From positions 1 to 31,960 of the IMG/VR virus record IMGVR_UViG_3300043427_002899: 31,960 bases of DNA; one strand, written 5' to 3'. Every line of letters starts with the position of its first letter. Position 1 is the first letter of the stretch. Shown here in pieces: positions 7,305-13,814 of this stretch. The DNA comes from a virus. A program made the translations under genes and the position numbers. The notes below the pieces were generated by a model that was not told where the DNA came from, did no database searches, and saw only the letters and a list, made by a program, of their open reading frames with translations.

Positions 7305-7578
7305 CTTTCAAGAAAACCCACTGGATTACGCATTGCAGCTGATTGAAGAAGATCGTTGCGACAAAGAGCAATTATTAATTACTTGCTTGAAGTTTATGTC
7401 TGCGCAAGACATAAGAGATATGCTTGATGACAACGAGCTATCTCCTCGTTTTGATACATCTTCTGGTTTTGATACAGAGGGGGATCAGTTTTTCTTTTCT
7501 AGGGATGAGATTGGCCCGGAAGAACGCAACGCCTGCGATCATTACAACGAGCGTTTTGCCTACCCTTACGTAGATTGA
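7297..7578 (+). CDS. Conserved small phage protein, RDMLDxNELSPRF family (93 aa)
   Basis: The ATG at 7297 (AAATCAATG) overlaps the end of the preceding gene by eight bases. The centre of the protein reads CLKFMSAQDIRDMLDDNELSP, followed by RF and acidic residues; this is characteristic of a small protein found in many phages. The C-terminus is acidic and aromatic (CDHYNERFAYPYVD). Function unknown. Its stop is followed by TGATTTTAATC, leading straight into the next ATG. Confidence 0.82.
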   Translation: MSDFQENPLDYALQLIEEDRCDKEQLLITCLKFMSAQDIRDMLDDNELSPRFDTSSGFDTEGDQFFFSRDEIGPEERNACDHYNERFAYPYVD

Positions 7579-7586
7579 TTTTAATC

Positions 7587-7841
7587 ATGAATTACTATCG
7601 CCTTCTTTCTGAGGCTGTTAAAATTAACAAACAGCTGATTGAGTTTCAAGATCAAGGAATTATTGATTTGCCGTTGCAGGAGCGAGCAGATGAGATACAC
7701 AATATTTTTTATACCAAGGCGCCCTCTGGTTATTTTCAAGAATATGTGCTTGCAGTTCATACACGTACTGGCCGTGCAACTTGGCTTTGCGACAAGCCTG
7801 GAGTTAATGAGTTTTTGAAACGATTGGGGGTTAATTGGTAA
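7587..7841 (+). CDS. Small phage protein (84 aa)
   Basis: The ATG at 7587 follows TTTTAATC, matching the start contexts at 540 and 10148; an in-frame TTG at 7575 overlaps the previous stop and is less likely. The protein begins MNYYRLLSEAVKINKQLIEF and contains GYFQEYVLAVHTRTGRATWL, which resembles the strand pair of other short phage proteins. No domain is recognised. Last gene of the unit headed by cassette 3. Confidence 0.75.
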   Translation: MNYYRLLSEAVKINKQLIEFQDQGIIDLPLQERADEIHNIFYTKAPSGYFQEYVLAVHTRTGRATWLCDKPGVNEFLKRLGVNW

Positions 7842-7855
7842 AGATAAAGAAGCTA

Positions 7856-7936
7856 GAAATCAGTTAAAGATAAGCTTGACATACCAGGCCTTATATGTCA
7901 TAATTAAGTGATGCAAGCGCAGCCATGCCTTGCATT
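7856..7936 (+). promoter_or_regulatory. Promoter/leader cassette 4
   Basis: The block AAATCAGTTAAAGATAAGC precedes TTGACA at 7876-7881, a 17-base spacer and CATAAT at 7899-7904, with a predicted start at A7911. ATGCAAG (7911-7917) pairs with CTTGCAT (7929-7935), so the hairpin begins at the very first transcribed base. A T-rich leader ends TTAGATCAATG at 7963. Confidence 0.85.
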
Positions 7937-7962
7937 TGTTTTGTTCTTTTTCTCTTAGATCA

Positions 7963-8367
7963 ATGCAGACTTCTACTTTGACTCGCCCTTGCACTTTGAC
8001 TTTTGATGAGCTTCAGCAAAACCAATATCTTTTTAATAAGATCAATAGTTTGTGCGGGCTGAGCGAATACAAAATTCACAAGGCGCAGTTAGGTAAAGCT
8101 TACGATTATTACGATTTCAGCAACGGTACAAATGCTTGGCGCTTTGATGGTTTCATCACAGATGCGCAATGGAAAAAGATTGCACAACTTTGCATTCGTT
8201 TCAAGGCTGATATTTCTGAAGTAATTCGTGGTTTGACTTTTGATACAGAGCGAATTTCTGTTGTTGATGGCGAGCATCGTTCAGATTACTTTGTCCCTAC
8301 GACGCTGAAGGGCTGGATTGGTGAGGTTTTCTTTGGGATTGACGAGATGGGCGAAAGTAATACTTGA
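7963..8367 (+). CDS. Hypothetical phage protein (134 aa)
   Basis: First gene after cassette 4; the ATG at 7963 has the TTAGATCAATG context. The protein begins MQTSTLTRPCTLTFDELQQ and contains AYDYYDFSNGTNAWRFDGF, then WKKIAQLCIRFKADISEVI, which suggests a mixed alpha/beta fold. There is no membrane segment or catalytic signature. I do not recognise the family. It ends in a TGATTTTTACTTGCAATTCAC spacer. Confidence 0.78.
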   Translation: MQTSTLTRPCTLTFDELQQNQYLFNKINSLCGLSEYKIHKAQLGKAYDYYDFSNGTNAWRFDGFITDAQWKKIAQLCIRFKADISEVIRGLTFDTERISVVDGEHRSDYFVPTTLKGWIGEVFFGIDEMGESNT

Positions 8368-8402
8368 TTTTTACTTGCAATTCACTTTTATCTATCAGCA
8401 CA

Positions 8403-8873
8403 ATGTCACTTTTTGATTTGACCCCGAGCAACACAATCAGCACTTCTCAGATTAGACTTGCACTTATTGCAAGAAAATCTGAGATAGCAAAGGCGCATCA
8501 GGGATTTCCTAACATTTTTGCTGAGGAGTTTTACAGGACTTCAGTAAAAGATATTGACAGCTTTCTTTTTTATATTGATGGTAGTAACACAATCACTGCC
8601 ATCAAAGATACGGAAAGCGATTTTACTGCAATCGAGTTTACTATTGCAGAGCTGCAAACAAAGATTGATGGACTTCCGCTTGATGGATACTTTAGGCGAG
8701 AGAAAGATCAGCTTTGGTATTACTTTATTTGCGAAGATAAGCAGGTTGTTGAGCAAAAGTACGAGCTTCTCGATTTTTGTTTGAACGGGAAATGGATGTC
8801 TGTTGCCTCGATTTCAACTTTTAATGAGTTGAATCTTGTTGGGCAGGAGTTGCGTTATTTAGTCCTTGCTTGA
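8403..8873 (+). CDS. Hypothetical phage protein (156 aa)
   Basis: The ATG at 8403 has the TATCAGCACAATG context, nearly identical to the leader of the gene at 9408. The protein (MSLFDLTPSNTISTSQIR...) has an N-terminal helix and then beta-rich sequence (IDSFLFYIDGSNTITAI; GYFRREKDQLWYYFICED). No motif is recognised. Confidence 0.75.
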   Translation: MSLFDLTPSNTISTSQIRLALIARKSEIAKAHQGFPNIFAEEFYRTSVKDIDSFLFYIDGSNTITAIKDTESDFTAIEFTIAELQTKIDGLPLDGYFRREKDQLWYYFICEDKQVVEQKYELLDFCLNGKWMSVASISTFNELNLVGQELRYLVLA

Positions 8874-8888
8874 TGTTTGCACTTAGCT

Positions 8889-8927
8889 CTGTAGCAATAC
8901 AGGGTTTTCTGCAGATTTCGTATCTGC
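8889..8927 (+). other. Two tandem intergenic hairpins
   Basis: CTGTA-GCAA-TACAG (8889-8902) is followed by GGTTTTCT, and GCAGAT-TTCGT-ATCTGC (8911-8927) follows directly. Together they occupy most of the gap between the genes at 8403 and 8950. The first could be a weak terminator or processing site; it lacks a strong GC stem. Confidence 0.4.
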
Positions 8928-8949
8928 TATTCACCTATTCATTGGATCA

Positions 8950-9372
8950 ATGAAAAAGACGCTGTACTTTGAAAAGTTTGACAAGGTTCTCAATATTGAG
9001 ATCGAGCTTAAAGAAAAAGACGGTTTCAATCGTCTTTCTGTTGTTGGGTTTTTGTATGGCGAGGATGAAGAGTTGATTTCCTCGGGGCAGATCGTAGAGA
9101 TTGCCAGGCTTTTTGCCCCCGCTGAACTTTGTAATATTTGGGAATATTGGCACTTAAATGATATGCGAGCTGGGACAAAGACACAGACAGGATTAATTCG
9201 TTTTGAGAATAGTCTGCGTTCTCAGTTGGGTATGGGGCAAATGGATTACACACTAGCCTGTTTGTTTTTGCAAGAAAAGGATTTGCTTGTTGATGATGGA
9301 TATAGGTACGGAACGGCCTGGCTGAAAGAAGAACTGCCCCAAGAGGTTATTGATTACGTTCACTCACTTTGA
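8950..9372 (+). CDS. Conserved phage protein, WHLNDMRAG family (140 aa)
   Basis: The ATG at 8950 has the TTGGATCAATG context. After a beta-rich first half (MKKTLYFEKFDKVLNIEIEL) the protein contains LCNIWEYWHLNDMRAGTKTQ and later YRYGTAWLKEELPQEVIDYV. These two blocks, W-H-L-N-D-M-x-x-G and Y-G-x-A-W-L-x-E-x-L-P, recur in a small phage protein family without known function. The stop is followed by the stereotyped TGATTTTTGATTCACTGCAC spacer. Confidence 0.83.
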   Translation: MKKTLYFEKFDKVLNIEIELKEKDGFNRLSVVGFLYGEDEELISSGQIVEIARLFAPAELCNIWEYWHLNDMRAGTKTQTGLIRFENSLRSQLGMGQMDYTLACLFLQEKDLLVDDGYRYGTAWLKEELPQEVIDYVHSL

Positions 9373-9407
9373 TTTTTGATTCACTGCACACTTTATCTAT
9401 TAGAACA

Positions 9408-9809
9408 ATGATTGCAATTACTCAAGATCAAATCAGCCAAGAGATTTTTGATTGGCAGGATCTCAGTAGGTTTCGTGGGGGCAGATTTGATTCAAAAGAG
9501 ATCTGCGTTTTTAGCGATATGGGCGAAGAGATGTTTTTAGATTTCTCAGTCAGAGAATACACTTCTGACGAGGAGGATTTCTTTGGTACTGCTGAAATTT
9601 GCTGGCGTATCATTGTTTTTCTTAAAGAGCGCAGGTGCGTAACAAGTAATTTACAGGAATACGACGTAGAGTTTCCTGTAGAGATTGGGAATGAATACTC
9701 ACAGGAAGAACATGCAATGGAGTTTTGTGAGTACGCACTTGCAAGTTTTCTTAAGCATCAGAATTTTTCACGTCTGCCTTATGTAAATTTGCACCCGAGC
9801 GAGCTTTGA
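9408..9809 (+). CDS. Hypothetical acidic phage protein (133 aa)
   Basis: The ATG at 9408 has the TATTAGAACAATG context. The protein is acidic (EYTSDEEDFFGTAEICW; EYSQEEHAMEFCEY) with one basic patch (FLKERRCV). No family is recognised. It contains a copy of the nonamer CGCACTTGC at 9734-9742 and ends just upstream of cassette 5. Confidence 0.75.
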   Translation: MIAITQDQISQEIFDWQDLSRFRGGRFDSKEICVFSDMGEEMFLDFSVREYTSDEEDFFGTAEICWRIIVFLKERRCVTSNLQEYDVEFPVEIGNEYSQEEHAMEFCEYALASFLKHQNFSRLPYVNLHPSEL

Positions 9810-9817
9810 TATAGCTC

Positions 9818-9896
9818 AAAATTACTTTAATATAAGCTTGACCATCGGTGCCTTATATGGCATAATTAAGACATGCGAGGCAAGGTGTGTCTCGCT
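9818..9896 (+). promoter_or_regulatory. Promoter/leader cassette 5
   Basis: The block AAAATTACTTTAATATAAGC precedes TTGACC at 9838-9843, a 17-base spacer and CATAAT at 9861-9866; the predicted start is A9873. GCGAG (9875-9879) pairs with CTCGC (9891-9895). Compared with cassettes 3 and 4 (GCAAG/CTTGC) one A-T pair is exchanged for G-C on both sides. The leader ends TTAGACCAATG at 9920. Confidence 0.85.
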
Positions 9897-9919
9897 TTTG
9901 TTCTTTTATTTTTAGACCA

Positions 9920-10102
9920 ATGAAACAGATTTTAGCTGCCGCTTTTGTTGCGTTTTCTTCCTCAATGGCAGTTATTGTTGGGGGAACGTTCTTTCTTTTT
10001 GTGTTTGCGTCGTTGATTTCGCAAGATCAGCGAGTTTACAACTCTTGTTTACTTAAGCACAAATCGGCGGATTATTGCCGATTGATTGTGAGTGGTAGAT
10101 AA
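9920..10102 (+). CDS. Small membrane or exported protein (60 aa)
   Basis: First gene after cassette 5; the ATG at 9920 has the TTAGACCAATG context. Residues about 4-34 are hydrophobic (ILAAAFVAFSSSMAVIVGGTFF, then LFVFASLI), long enough for one membrane helix or a signal anchor. A short polar tail of 26 residues with two cysteines follows (YNSCLLKHKSADYCRL). Function unknown. Confidence 0.75.
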   Translation: MKQILAAAFVAFSSSMAVIVGGTFFLFVFASLISQDQRVYNSCLLKHKSADYCRLIVSGR

Positions 10103-10147
10103 TTTTCACAAGCAGCTTTTATTGTTTTACTATTTCGCTTTTGAATC

Positions 10148-10363
10148 ATGAATGTTTTTGTTTTGCCTACAGGGCGTGAGATTGAGAAAGACGCAAAATA
10201 TTGCGTTGCAACTAAAACTCGTGGACGCTGGCATCACAAGTTTTTTAAGTCACGCAAGGGCGCAGATAACGAGTTTGATTCAACTCGTGCATATCTCAGA
10301 AACCCTGACATGATTGCATGTTATGGGCTTGAAGATGTCAAGTTGATTAAGCCCGTAGTTTGA
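10148..10363 (+). CDS. Small basic phage protein (71 aa)
   Basis: The ATG at 10148 follows TTGAATC. The protein is basic in the middle (CVATKTRGRWHHKFFKSRKGAD) and may bind nucleic acid, but no motif is recognised. The stop is followed by TGATTTTATTCC, the usual spacer type of this arm. Confidence 0.7.
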   Translation: MNVFVLPTGREIEKDAKYCVATKTRGRWHHKFFKSRKGADNEFDSTRAYLRNPDMIACYGLEDVKLIKPVV

Positions 10364-10386
10364 TTTTATTCCATCGCTTTTTTGTT

Positions 10387-10551
10387 ATGCCTTATTTTGT
10401 TAATCGTCGCTCAGGAAGATACGACGACACTTTCTATGAATTTAACAACAAGCAAGAAGCTTTAGACATGGCTTCAAGGCTTCAGCCATCTGAGCATGGG
10501 CGAGCGTTTTACTACGTTAGCTCTACATGCAAAGACAACTGGCTTGAGTAG
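10387..10551 (+). CDS. Conserved small phage protein, YYVSS family (54 aa)
   Basis: The ATG at 10387 is chosen over the TTG at 10360, which overlaps the previous stop. The protein begins MPYFVNRRSGRYDDTFYEF, continues KQEALDMASRLQ and ends AFYYVSSTCKDNWLE. This order (strand, helix with E-A, then Y-Y-V-S-S/T-x-x-C-K-x-W) matches a small phage family I recall; its function is unknown. Confidence 0.72.
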   Translation: MPYFVNRRSGRYDDTFYEFNNKQEALDMASRLQPSEHGRAFYYVSSTCKDNWLE

Positions 10552-10574
10552 TTTTAATTACAACAAACATTGAA

Positions 10575-10715
10575 ATGGACTACGAACAAATTGCACAAGA
10601 GGATGCACTTTTCCCTTGGCTTGCCTCAGATTGCATGGGCGATCAATGCGAGGAAGCGACTGGTGATTTCTTTGATGATCTCAATGAGTTTGAAGATTGC
10701 GAAGATTTTGAATAA
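10575..10715 (+). CDS. Very acidic small protein (46 aa)
   Basis: The frame opens at ATG 10575 after ACATTGAA and fills the space between the genes at 10387 and 10752. Sixteen of 46 residues are D or E and only acidic charge is present (FFDDLNEFEDCEDFE at the end; no lysine or arginine). Such a charge pattern recalls DNA-mimic proteins that phages use against host nucleases or restriction, but that is inference; there is no family match. It could also be a short structural or chaperone-like protein. Confidence 0.6.
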   Translation: MDYEQIAQEDALFPWLASDCMGDQCEEATGDFFDDLNEFEDCEDFE

Positions 10716-10751
10716 ATAGTTATTTATCAACAATCACATCACATCAGACCA

Positions 10752-11261
10752 ATGAACTCTTCTGAACTTGCAAAAAAACTTACAGAGATCGACATCAAAA
10801 GTCTTTGCGAGACTGGGCAGGTTTTTCTTGAAGGACAATCAGCTTATTATGTAACCTTCAAGCTTGTACCTGATGAGTGTACGCAAATTTCAGATTTCGA
10901 TAGTTATGGACAGGTAGCATGGGCGAGATCAAACAGTCATCGCCCCGAAGGTTTTGATGGGGCAGCGCAAATTCTTTTAAGAGGGCGACATGAAAATCTT
11001 TGGTGGCAGCCCTATAAAGATGAAGATGGGAAGATTTACAATTCTCAGCAGGATTTCTTTTTGGTACGCAATCTGGCTGAGTTTGGATTTTATCAGATTG
11101 AGTTGAAGTTGTATGGGCCGTTGACTTCGATTATTGGGACGACGGTTGGAGTGATTGCACAAACCACTCTTTGCGGTATAGATACTTATGAGACCGAGGT
11201 GGCATCGGAGTATATTCGTGATATGATTAACGACTGGACTTCGCAGCTTGAAAATGCTTGA
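10752..11261 (+). CDS. Conserved phage protein, RPEGFDGAAQIL family (169 aa)
   Basis: The ATG at 10752 has the CAGACCAATG context. The central segment contains YGQVAWARSNSHRPEGFDGA, then AAQILLRGRHENLWWQPYKD and DFFLVRNLAEFGFYQIELKL, followed by YGP. This sequence of blocks is known from a widely spread phage protein (P-x-G-F-D-G-A-A-x-I ... W-Q-P ... L-x-E-F-G-F). Its function is unknown. The C-terminal part (YIRDMINDWTSQL) is helical. It overlaps the next gene by eight bases. Confidence 0.82.
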   Translation: MNSSELAKKLTEIDIKSLCETGQVFLEGQSAYYVTFKLVPDECTQISDFDSYGQVAWARSNSHRPEGFDGAAQILLRGRHENLWWQPYKDEDGKIYNSQQDFFLVRNLAEFGFYQIELKLYGPLTSIIGTTVGVIAQTTLCGIDTYETEVASEYIRDMINDWTSQLENA

Positions 11262-11565
11262 CAAACAATCGAAGCAATTGTTTTGGGTAATGGGTGCAAT
11301 CGAAAGATTGCAAGGGCTTGGATTTATTCTTGGTAGCCCTAGGCATGTAATTGTTGACAAGATAGATGAGTGGAATCAGATTGATTCCGAGCGTCATGAA
11401 CTTATGGATGACGAGTCACTAGAAAGTGCTACGGCTTATATTTGTGAAACCAACGGGGCAAAAGACGAAGACGCCGCAGTTATTACGGAGGCTGTTTTCA
11501 GCTTTAGAGATCGCAGGGAAGACATGGTTAAGTTCGCTATGAAGAACAATTTAGTGAAAAATTAG
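11254..11565 (+). CDS. Hypothetical phage protein (103 aa)
   Basis: The ATG at 11254 lies within the end of the previous gene; a TTG at 11248 is the alternative. The protein is helical (MLDKQSKQLFWVMGAIERLQ) and acidic in the centre (RHELMDDESLESATAY), with no recognised motif. It precedes a degraded copy of the promoter cassette. Confidence 0.7.
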   Translation: MLDKQSKQLFWVMGAIERLQGLGFILGSPRHVIVDKIDEWNQIDSERHELMDDESLESATAYICETNGAKDEDAAVITEAVFSFRDRREDMVKFAMKNNLVKN

Positions 11566-11590
11566 TTGTAGATAACTTCGATTAAGCGGA
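11556..11590 (+). promoter_or_regulatory. Degenerate promoter-cassette remnant
   Basis: AAAAATTAGTTGTAGATAAC here matches the cassette block AAAAATTAGTTAAAGATAAG with three changes, but TTGACA has decayed to TTCGAT and no good -10 box follows at 17 bases. No leader hairpin is left. It is likely a dead copy. Confidence 0.6.
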
Positions 11591-11698
11591 CAAGTTTCCG
11601 TGAATGGTAATTGGAAAAAAGGTTTTACATCTTCTGTTATGTTTGAAGTTGAAGATAAGCTGTACGAGGTTGCAGTAATTCATGTTTGCGATAATTGA
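11576..11698 (+). pseudogene. Probable gene remnant downstream of decayed cassette
   Basis: The frame from 11576 to the stop at 11696-11698 lacks a convincing start (only GTG at 11600 or ATG at 11642). It encodes a protein-like end: NWKKGFTSSVMFEVEDKLYE, then VAVIHVCDN. Together with the broken promoter remnant directly upstream, it looks like a cassette whose 5' part was lost. A short functional gene from the GTG is the alternative. Confidence 0.45.
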
Positions 11699-11732
11699 GT
11701 TACATATTCCGCCCCCTTACTCAAATCCTCAC

Positions 11733-11897
11733 ATGCCAAAGTATCACATTTGTTTAATGCAAGAAGGTGAAATGCAAAGCCTTGCTGAGTTTGATAGTTA
11801 CTCAGAGGCTGAAGATAAATATGATGAGTTTTGCGACAAGTACCCAAACGGTTGGGTCGAAGTTGTATCCGATGCAGATTTTCAAATGAGCAAGTAG
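11733..11897 (+). CDS. Small phage protein (54 aa)
   Basis: The ATG at 11733 follows CCTCAC; an upstream extension from 11682 adds an unlikely proline-rich segment. The protein reads MPKYHICLMQEGEMQSLAEF, then a helix DSYSEAEDKYDEFCDKYPNG and WVEVVS, a compact alpha/beta layout. Last gene of the left arm; a strong terminator lies 28 bases downstream. Confidence 0.7.
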   Translation: MPKYHICLMQEGEMQSLAEFDSYSEAEDKYDEFCDKYPNGWVEVVSDADFQMSK

Positions 11898-11925
11898 TTT
11901 TTAATTTCAATTAAATATGTGTGTT

Positions 11926-11955
11926 AACGGTGATATGCCTAAGCATGTCACCGTT
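11926..11955 (+). terminator. Rho-independent terminator closing the left arm
   Basis: AACGGTGATATGC (11926-11938) pairs over 13 bp, with one U-G pair, with GCATGTCACCGTT (11943-11955) around a CTAA loop; TTTCTTTG follows. Confidence 0.92.
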
Positions 11956-12164
11956 TTTCTTTGTCTTTTGCCCAATCAATTAACTTACTCACTCTCGCCC
12001 TTACATTCTCAGAGCCGCTGCTGAGAGCCTCTAGAAGGCGGTTGCGGTTGTAGATGCCCCTAGGAGACGCTGGAGGTTGCAGAGGCCTGTAGACGAGGCA
12101 GTAGCGAGGCACTGAGGAGCTTTGAGATCGAGAGATCGTGAGTTAGTGTTCTGTTCAAGCACAG
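11956..12164. other. Non-coding leader region, purine-rich second half
   Basis: About 210 bases between the terminator and the next gene. It contains TCTCAG-AGCCGCTG-CTGAGA (12008-12027) and a purine-rich stretch with repeated GAGGC units (GTAGACGAGGCAGTAGCGAGGC near 12091, written here only in part as a motif region). I see no clear promoter and no convincing coding frame. Confidence 0.4.
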
Positions 12165-12644
12165 ATGCGATTGATGCGCAGACAGAACACGAATGAAGTG
12201 ATGACAGTTGCAGAAGTGCATAGAAGACTTCGTGCGATTAAACGTATGTTAGGGAATAGAAATCAAGTATTGTATTATCAAGCATTGAATTTAGATTGCT
12301 TGCAAATTGATCTTACGGATGTAGAGAGTTTTTATACCTGCCCCATACACTTCGACAAGGCACAGTTCTTGAGATACATAGGCGAGAACAAGAATTTATT
12401 TAATAGAGATAATTTTATATCAGGGGAAGTTTTAGATTATGTCTCCAATAGAAAGAAAACTATATGCAGGAGTTTCTCTGTAACGGCAATGTTGTTTACG
12501 AAGTATAGAGACTTTACAGATGTGAAGAAGCATGTTATTGTTTGCCTGGGCAGCATATATCACGCCCCCCGACTCTTTTATAAAGATATTGCAAGTGGGC
12601 GGATTGTGTATGAGAAATGTAGTGAATACACAGACCTGCGTTAG
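12165..12644 (+). CDS. Hypothetical protein (159 aa)
   Basis: The frame runs from ATG 12165 (ATG 12174 is an alternative). The basic N-terminus (MRLMRRQNTNEVMTVAEVHR, RRLRAIKRMLGN) suggests nucleic-acid binding and is followed by an alpha/beta region (YYQALNLDCLQIDLTDVESF) and ends SGRIVYEKCSEYTDLR. Codon use is AT-rich, more so than the left arm. I do not recognise a family. It stands alone between the left-arm terminator and the candidate small terminase. Confidence 0.65.
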   Translation: MRLMRRQNTNEVMTVAEVHRRLRAIKRMLGNRNQVLYYQALNLDCLQIDLTDVESFYTCPIHFDKAQFLRYIGENKNLFNRDNFISGEVLDYVSNRKKTICRSFSVTAMLFTKYRDFTDVKKHVIVCLGSIYHAPRLFYKDIASGRIVYEKCSEYTDLR

Positions 12645-12805
12645 TAGTTTTATGATTAGACTTAATCTGTATCAAAAGCCCCCTTAACCTGCTTTTAGTT
12701 GCAAGCTAATTTAACTTGCATTTACCCGCCCCTTGCAGCTTCTTTTTGCTTTCTAATTAATTTATTTACTTTTTTGTTTAATTCTTTATTAATTTATTTA
12801 TTGCT

Positions 12806-13465
12806 ATGACTAACAACTTTGAAATTCAAGACGATAGCTTTAATATTGAGGATGAAATTAATGAAGAATATGACAATGCAGAAAATATTAGCTCTCTCGC
12901 GTCAGCTACAAATAGTAAACAGTTAAATAATTCTACCTCTGTAATAGATGATACAGAAAATCAAACGTGGCAACGAAATGCGAAAGTAGCTATTAATGAA
13001 ACTGAGAAAGAGTATTTTATTTTTAAGTTCTGGCTGGATAGTGGGAGGGGTAGATCAAAGCAATACACAGCTAAAGTATATAATTTAACAGAAGCCACTA
13101 TCTATAAGATAGCAAATAAGAATAACTGGGAATTAAGAGCTGCAGATTACGATCGCTATCAATTACAGCAAATGACAGCTGCAGAGAATAGTCGTCGCGC
13201 ACAGTTACATAAACAGAAGCTAGAAGAATATCGTATGCAACAGGAATTTATAGGGCGCAGTTTATCAGCAGATGCAGCCAAACTTGCTGCATTAGTAGGG
13301 AACACACTGGATAAGTTTATGAGTAGCGACAGGGAGATAGATATACGTGATTTACCTGCTGTACTTAATGCTGCGAATAAAGCTGCTGAAGTCGGAAGAA
13401 ATCTACAGTCATCCTCACTCGGGGTTGATCAGTTACTTACTGCGTTAGAAGAATATGACGAGTGA
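12806..13465 (+). CDS. Candidate terminase small subunit (219 aa)
   Basis: The ATG at 12806 follows TTATTGCT. An acidic, low-complexity N-terminus (residues 1-55) precedes a helix-turn-helix-like region (about 69-115: EKEYFIFKFWLDSG, RSKQYTAKVYNLTEATIYKI, ANKNNWELRAADYDRY). The N-W-E-x-R-A-A-D-Y-D ending is what I know from small-terminase-like phage proteins. A long helical region (about 120-205) follows, suited to oligomerisation. Small terminases recognise the viral packaging site. The large subunit is 4 kb downstream, a larger gap than usual. It could instead be another HTH regulator. Confidence 0.55.
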   Translation: MTNNFEIQDDSFNIEDEINEEYDNAENISSLASATNSKQLNNSTSVIDDTENQTWQRNAKVAINETEKEYFIFKFWLDSGRGRSKQYTAKVYNLTEATIYKIANKNNWELRAADYDRYQLQQMTAAENSRRAQLHKQKLEEYRMQQEFIGRSLSADAAKLAALVGNTLDKFMSSDREIDIRDLPAVLNAANKAAEVGRNLQSSSLGVDQLLTALEEYDE

Positions 13466-13659
13466 GTCTGATGTAGATTCTTCAATATTCGATCAATCAA
13501 CTTTTATTAAATAGTTATTTTGTCGCACTTGCTGATTGATCTCATTGCGAAATAGATACAGTTGCAGATACAGATAAATCACAAGCAGCGTTTTTTAATT
13601 ACGGGCGGACATCGTAGACAGAGTGCCTGGGTCGTGGTCACAGATGCAGTTTTGAGGGG

Positions 13660-13684
13660 GCCTCCAAGAGATTGGTTTGGGGGC
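13660..13684 (+). terminator. Probable Rho-independent terminator
   Basis: GCCTCCAA (13660-13667) pairs with TTGGGGGC (13677-13684), one U-G pair, around a 9-base loop; TTCTTTG follows. It ends the transcription unit of the candidate small terminase. Confidence 0.7.
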
Positions 13685-13763
13685 TTCTTTGCCTCGCTTT
13701 TAGGTCTGTTATCAAGATTAAAGACTGTTTTGAAATTTTGACCCCCCTCTGGTCTCGCTTTGC

Positions 13764-13792
13764 TTGACTGGAGATTTCACTTTTGGTAAAAT
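13764..13792 (+). promoter_or_regulatory. Sigma-70 promoter of the RepL-like gene
   Basis: TTGACT (13764-13769), a 17-base spacer and TAAAAT (13787-13792) give a predicted start near 13799, 16 bases before the ATG at 13815. It lacks the upstream block and hairpin of the left-arm cassettes. Confidence 0.8.
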
Positions 13793-13814
13793 CTTGTGGT
13801 CAAGATCCATTGCT

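Larger units (their letters stand above)
13466..13814. other. Intergenic region with terminator and promoter
   Basis: This 349-base gap has no convincing gene. It contains a copy of CGCACTTGC at 13524-13532, a GC-rich hairpin terminator at 13660-13684 and a consensus promoter at 13764-13792, so it separates the candidate small-terminase unit from the replication unit. Confidence 0.7.

Noticed and set aside
11978-12130. tRNA or other structured RNA in the GC-richer segment upstream of 12165.
   Set aside because: Only one 6-bp stem can be formed; no cloverleaf fits.
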